Assembly: GCF_042662685.1 (NCBI RefSeq)
Contig: NZ_JBHSYO010000004.1
Coordinates: 434,001-498,000, forward strand
DNA length: 64,000 bases
Reading direction: 5' to 3'
From: Pseudobowmanella zhangzhouensis
GTDB lineage: Bacteria; Pseudomonadota; Gammaproteobacteria; Enterobacterales; Alteromonadaceae
Each line of letters starts with the position of its first letter. Positions within the stretch are counted from its first letter, which is position 1. Position numbers and translations under genes: made by a program. Under the pieces are notes generated by a model. It was not told the DNA's origin, ran no database searches, and worked only from the letters and a program-made list of their open reading frames with translations. Shown here piece after piece: positions 61,148 through 64,000 of this stretch.

Positions 61148-61938
61148 AAATTCTGCTGTTAGGGAATCAGGACATTGCCAGTTTACTTGCCTGTAACCGC
61201 CTGATTAAGGCGCTTCCGTATCATGATGTTACGTTGTGGACATCCGCCCGGGTTGGCAAAGGCAAGCAACCCCCACCGGAGCTGGCGCAACTGGATTTAC
61301 TCGAACGTCAGGTGTTACCCGAGTTATTGCTGCCCTTCGCTCGCCAGCATGGTTGTCGCATTCGTTCTTTTGAACATTTGGTGTCGGCAGGACAATTTCA
61401 GCAGATCAGTAGCATTAACGATGAGGCGACTATAAGGCAGATTGAACAGATCGCACCGGATCTCATCTTATCGATTCGCTTTGGTCTGATCTTGCGTGAG
61501 CCAGTAATTCAATTATCGCGTTTGGGTGTGTTGAATCTGCATTCAGGAATTTTGCCGGATTATCGCGGCGTGATGGCGACATTTCACGCCATGTTGAATA
61601 CAGAACAACAGATTGGTACCACCTTGCATTTTATTCAGGATGCTGGCATTGATAGTGGAGATATTGTTTCCATTCAGCGCCAGCCGCTGGATTACAGGCA
61701 ATCTTACTTAACCAACGTGCTGTCTCTATATACCAGTGGCGTGGATGCCATGGTCAGTGCGGTCGAGAGCCTTAACCTCGGCAAGCCATTGCAGTCGGCC
61801 TCGCCCAGCGACGGTGGCCATTATTTCAGCCATCCTGATCAAACTCAGCTTGATGCGTTTTTTGCCAAAGGCCTGAGGTTATTCGATATGCAGGAGCTAC
61901 AAACGCTGGTTCGCAGCTGGATTGCTGGAGACGCCTAA
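61144..61938 (+). CDS. Formyltransferase-family protein
   Basis: 264 residues with the formyl transferase N-terminal fold: catalytic NLHSGILPDYRG (Asn, His) and the conserved Asp in DAGIDSGDIV. This domain uses 10-formyl-THF to formylate an amine. It is not canonical Fmt (no C-terminal OB domain), so an amino sugar or other amine is the likely acceptor. Last gene of the yffB-dapE operon. Confidence 0.82.
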   Translation: MKILLLGNQDIASLLACNRLIKALPYHDVTLWTSARVGKGKQPPPELAQLDLLERQVLPELLLPFARQHGCRIRSFEHLVSAGQFQQISSINDEATIRQIEQIAPDLILSIRFGLILREPVIQLSRLGVLNLHSGILPDYRGVMATFHAMLNTEQQIGTTLHFIQDAGIDSGDIVSIQRQPLDYRQSYLTNVLSLYTSGVDAMVSAVESLNLGKPLQSASPSDGGHYFSHPDQTQLDAFFAKGLRLFDMQELQTLVRSWIAGDA

Positions 61939-62265
61939 TCAGGCGTCTTCGTAACGTACTGCGGTACCGTTGATACTTACCATCAGAATGGAGCCGTTCT
62001 GCCCCACCACTTCGTAGTCGATATCCAACCCGATTACCGCGTTTGCACCCATGGCTAACGCTTCATTCTGAATTTCCTGAAACGCAATTTTGCGTGCCTT
62101 GGTAAATTCTTCTTCGTAACTGCCGGAACGGCCACCGACGATGTCGCGAATACTGGCAAAAATATCTTTGAACACATTCGCGCCCATCACCGCTTCACCC
62201 ACTACAATCCCCATGTACTGAGTAATCTTCTTTCCTTCGATATTACTGGTGGTGGTCATAATCAT
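61939..62265 (-). CDS. ybjQ: YbjQ/UPF0145 family protein
   Basis: 108 residues of the UPF0145 family, probably forming a pentameric ring: TTTSNIEGKKITQYMGIVVG, EEFTKARKIAFQEIQNEALA, GANAVIGLDIDYEVVG. Function unknown; a heavy-metal-binding role has been suggested for the family. It overlaps the HIT gene by 23 bp, and its stop is adjacent to that of the convergent formyltransferase. Confidence 0.9.
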   Translation of the reverse strand: MIMTTTSNIEGKKITQYMGIVVGEAVMGANVFKDIFASIRDIVGGRSGSYEEEFTKARKIAFQEIQNEALAMGANAVIGLDIDYEVVGQNGSILMVSINGTAVRYEDA

Positions 62266-62671
62266 AATTTGTCTCCAATCCTTGTTTTATTAATGCAATG
62301 CGCTCGTTCAACGCCTGGTCCGAGTAGGCAGTTGCCGGCACTGTACCCCATACCGGTTTCGGCCACGCCGCGTCCGAGGTAAATCGTGCAATATGATGAA
62401 TGTGTAACTGTGACACCACATTGCCAAGCGCAGCAATATTCAGTTTGTCAGGGCTGAACAGCTGTTGCAAGCAGCGACTCACACGGTTTGACTCCAGATA
62501 CAATTCACTTTGCTGATGCGTGCTTAACTCAATAATTTCTTTCACTCCGGCGATTCGGGGAACCAGAATCAGCCAGGGATAATTGGCATCTTTCATCAGT
62601 AACACCCGGCAAAGCGGCAGGTCGGTAACCAGAGCGCAATCATTTGCCAGTCGACTATCCAATTCAAACAT
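62243..62671 (-). CDS. HIT-domain protein
   Basis: 142 residues with the histidine-triad motif SQLHIHHIARF near residue 90. HIT proteins hydrolyse or transfer nucleotides; the substrate is unknown. The variant HIHH is the form seen in a proteobacterial subfamily. It overlaps astE upstream by 8 bp and ybjQ downstream by 23 bp, so the three form an operon. Confidence 0.88.
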   Translation of the reverse strand: MFELDSRLANDCALVTDLPLCRVLLMKDANYPWLILVPRIAGVKEIIELSTHQQSELYLESNRVSRCLQQLFSPDKLNIAALGNVVSQLHIHHIARFTSDAAWPKPVWGTVPATAYSDQALNERIALIKQGLETNYDYDHHQ

Positions 62672-63716
62672 CCGCTTTGCCCTCGTTGGCTTGCTGCAAC
62701 GTAACCGGCGCGACGGTCAGCAGTGCCCGCTGACCCAACGCTACATTAGCATTAGGAAAGACTATCGCCTCGCCATCCACCAACGCCCGATACTCGTGAC
62801 CGGTTTCACTGGCCAATAACTCGCCTTGTTTAAAATCACTGAAATTGGGGGCATCGTCTGCAAAGTGCAATCGAAAATCAGGCTGCGTCTTATTGATCAC
62901 CTGATTAACGCTAAACAGGTTCACCGCGTCATCCTGATAGTCGGGTAAATTCAATGCTTCACCGGCCACCAGCGCCCGCAACGTGGATGTCACCTCGGCA
63001 AAATCTGCCATGTTATTTTGTCCAAACGGGCGAACTTTACCTAATTCCACGGTAAAGGCATCAGCGCCAAACTGATGAGAAGAAAAATAGCTATAAGTCG
63101 TCGTTGGGCTGTTGGACAGCAAGATGGTGTTGACCCCACACGCCTGCATAAAACTAATCTGCTGCGCTTTCCAGGGCTTACCGTGTAAAAACGGATATAC
63201 CGCAAATTTATCGTTCTTTGAGGCACGAATGGCGGTATGCAAATCATAGTGGCAGCGCGGCAGCAAATCCTTTAAAAAGAACGCGCGGGTGCAATCTTCT
63301 AACTGCTTGGCACGGATGCGCTCCTGATTTACCAGACCCGGCGCTTTGGAGTGCGCGCCACTGAATAAGCGATTCATATTTTCATCAACGAATCGCTCCG
63401 CAATATCCATGGCAGGTAAATTTCCAAACTGCACCATCAAGCGATGCTTCACCACCAATCGACCACATAAAATGTCCTGCACCATCGCATCCAGTATCTC
63501 GATAGGGGCCGTTTCGTTGCCATGGATCCCACAGGATAGCAGGATGGCTTGGGTGGCCGCGTTTATCGGTGCAAACTCAATGATACCCGCAGCGTGAATC
63601 GTGACCTGCGTGCCATCGCTTAAGCTCAAAGACTGGGGTTGGTTAAATAATTCGGCTTGCGTACGGGAGAGGTGTAAGAACTGACCTGCTGCGGCCAGCA
63701 CTGGGTGAACTGCCAT
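62664..63716 (-). CDS. astE: Succinylglutamate desuccinylase AstE
   Basis: 350 residues from ATG 63716 (GTG 63740 would add eight). Zinc motifs of the M14-like AstE family: SCGIHGNETAPIEILDA and YDLHTAIR, with ENMNRLF and VELGKVRPFGQN. It releases glutamate from N-succinylglutamate, the last step of the arginine succinyltransferase pathway. Other ast genes are not here, which is common in this group. Confidence 0.92.
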   Translation of the reverse strand: MAVHPVLAAAGQFLHLSRTQAELFNQPQSLSLSDGTQVTIHAAGIIEFAPINAATQAILLSCGIHGNETAPIEILDAMVQDILCGRLVVKHRLMVQFGNLPAMDIAERFVDENMNRLFSGAHSKAPGLVNQERIRAKQLEDCTRAFFLKDLLPRCHYDLHTAIRASKNDKFAVYPFLHGKPWKAQQISFMQACGVNTILLSNSPTTTYSYFSSHQFGADAFTVELGKVRPFGQNNMADFAEVTSTLRALVAGEALNLPDYQDDAVNLFSVNQVINKTQPDFRLHFADDAPNFSDFKQGELLASETGHEYRALVDGEAIVFPNANVALGQRALLTVAPVTLQQANEGKADV

Positions 63717-63771
63717 GGGGATCCATAAATGATTGAACACCGCACTATTGTACCGGCTTCAATGCAGAAAA

Positions 63772-64000
63772 TCAGGCGATTTGCGATTGATAAGCGTGAG
63801 AGCCACCCACCGCCAGTTCACTCTGGGTTAAGCGGATAAAGTCGTCAAATGGCACGGCACGAGAAAACAAGAACCCCTGCCCTTGCGGTACGCCCAGTTC
63901 ACGTAATTTATGCAAATGATTCAGGGTTTCAATCCCTTCAGCGATAACCTCGCAGCCCAATGCTTCGGCAATCACCAACGTGGCTTTAACGATGGCTTCA
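63772..64000 (-). CDS. EAL-domain protein, C-terminal end (5' part outside window)
   Basis: An open frame entering from the right edge codes for the end of an EAL phosphodiesterase domain: AIVKATLVIAEALGCEVIAEGIET, shown here by the conserved AEGIET segment, followed by GVPQGQGFLFSRAVPFDDF. EAL domains cleave cyclic di-GMP; a GGDEF or sensor domain may lie upstream. Confidence 0.88.
   Translation of the reverse strand, partial: EAIVKATLVIAEALGCEVIAEGIETLNHLHKLRELGVPQGQGFLFSRAVPFDDFIRLTQSELAVGGSHAYQSQIA

Overview
The window reads as a Gammaproteobacterium of the Alteromonadales type. The evidence is the GntR-regulated prpB-prpC-acnD-prpF operon, TonB-dependent receptor, NarK/NnrS/NorR/YtfE nitrogen-oxide genes, FNR-, NarP- and FabR-like sites, AstE and DUF2897. 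No ribosomal or marker gene allows a genus call. Gene density is high, with many ATGA or short overlaps.

Layout. (1) 1-8.7 kb: nitrate/NO block: a PP2C phosphatase cut by the window edge, two divergent NarK-type transporters, NnrS, a small DGC-domain protein behind a perfect FNR box, moeB, norR, and ytfE with three GGT-N7-ACC NorR sites and a sigma-54 promoter. (2) 8.7-18.9 kb: an eroded mobile/defence region: HerA-type ATPase and small-gene remnants with in-frame stops, a metallophosphoesterase, a PEP-CTERM protein, a Fic protein with a possible A8 frameshift and a 24-bp-period repeat array, an AbiEi/AbiEii toxin-antitoxin pair, a 47-nt 3' piece of tRNA-Val(GAC) among GTGCCCA heptamers (attachment-site remnant), AT-rich small secreted proteins, an orphan BrxR/CapW-like WYL regulator, an HNH fragment and a zinc ribbon. 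(3) 19.2-40.8 kb: the most unusual part. A 14-gene minus-strand operon encodes a TonB/Tol-like motor (ExbB, two ExbD, AgmX/TonB-like protein), three TPR proteins, small exported proteins, a DUF3570 barrel, a DUF4266 lipoprotein ending GGGCGCN, a TlpA thioredoxin, two outer-membrane barrels (one with SH3) and a di-heme HzsA-like lipoprotein. Divergent to it are three exported proteins (mono-heme, di-heme LamG, Tat DUF1501-like), closed by ApbE. I read this as one envelope redox/motor system, partly similar in parts list to the Myxococcus Agl-Glt machine. (4) 41-46 kb: small unknown protein, ADP-ribosylglycohydrolase, TonB receptor with a promoter immediately followed by a terminator. (5) 45.3-52.3 kb: methylcitrate operon and its GntR regulator with TTGTCGACAA operators. 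(6) 52.3-58.1 kb: CPBP protein, FabR-like site plus reductase/desaturase pair, S1/P1 nuclease, DUF192, patatin. (7) 58.2-58.8 kb: a DnaA-box and GATC cluster looking like a replication origin. (8) 58.8-64 kb: yffB-dapE-M15-DUF2897-formyltransferase operon, then astE-HIT-ybjQ and a partial EAL gene.

No intact rRNA, intact tRNA, CRISPR array or complete insertion sequence was seen. Membership of named families was judged by eye from motifs; no searches were run.
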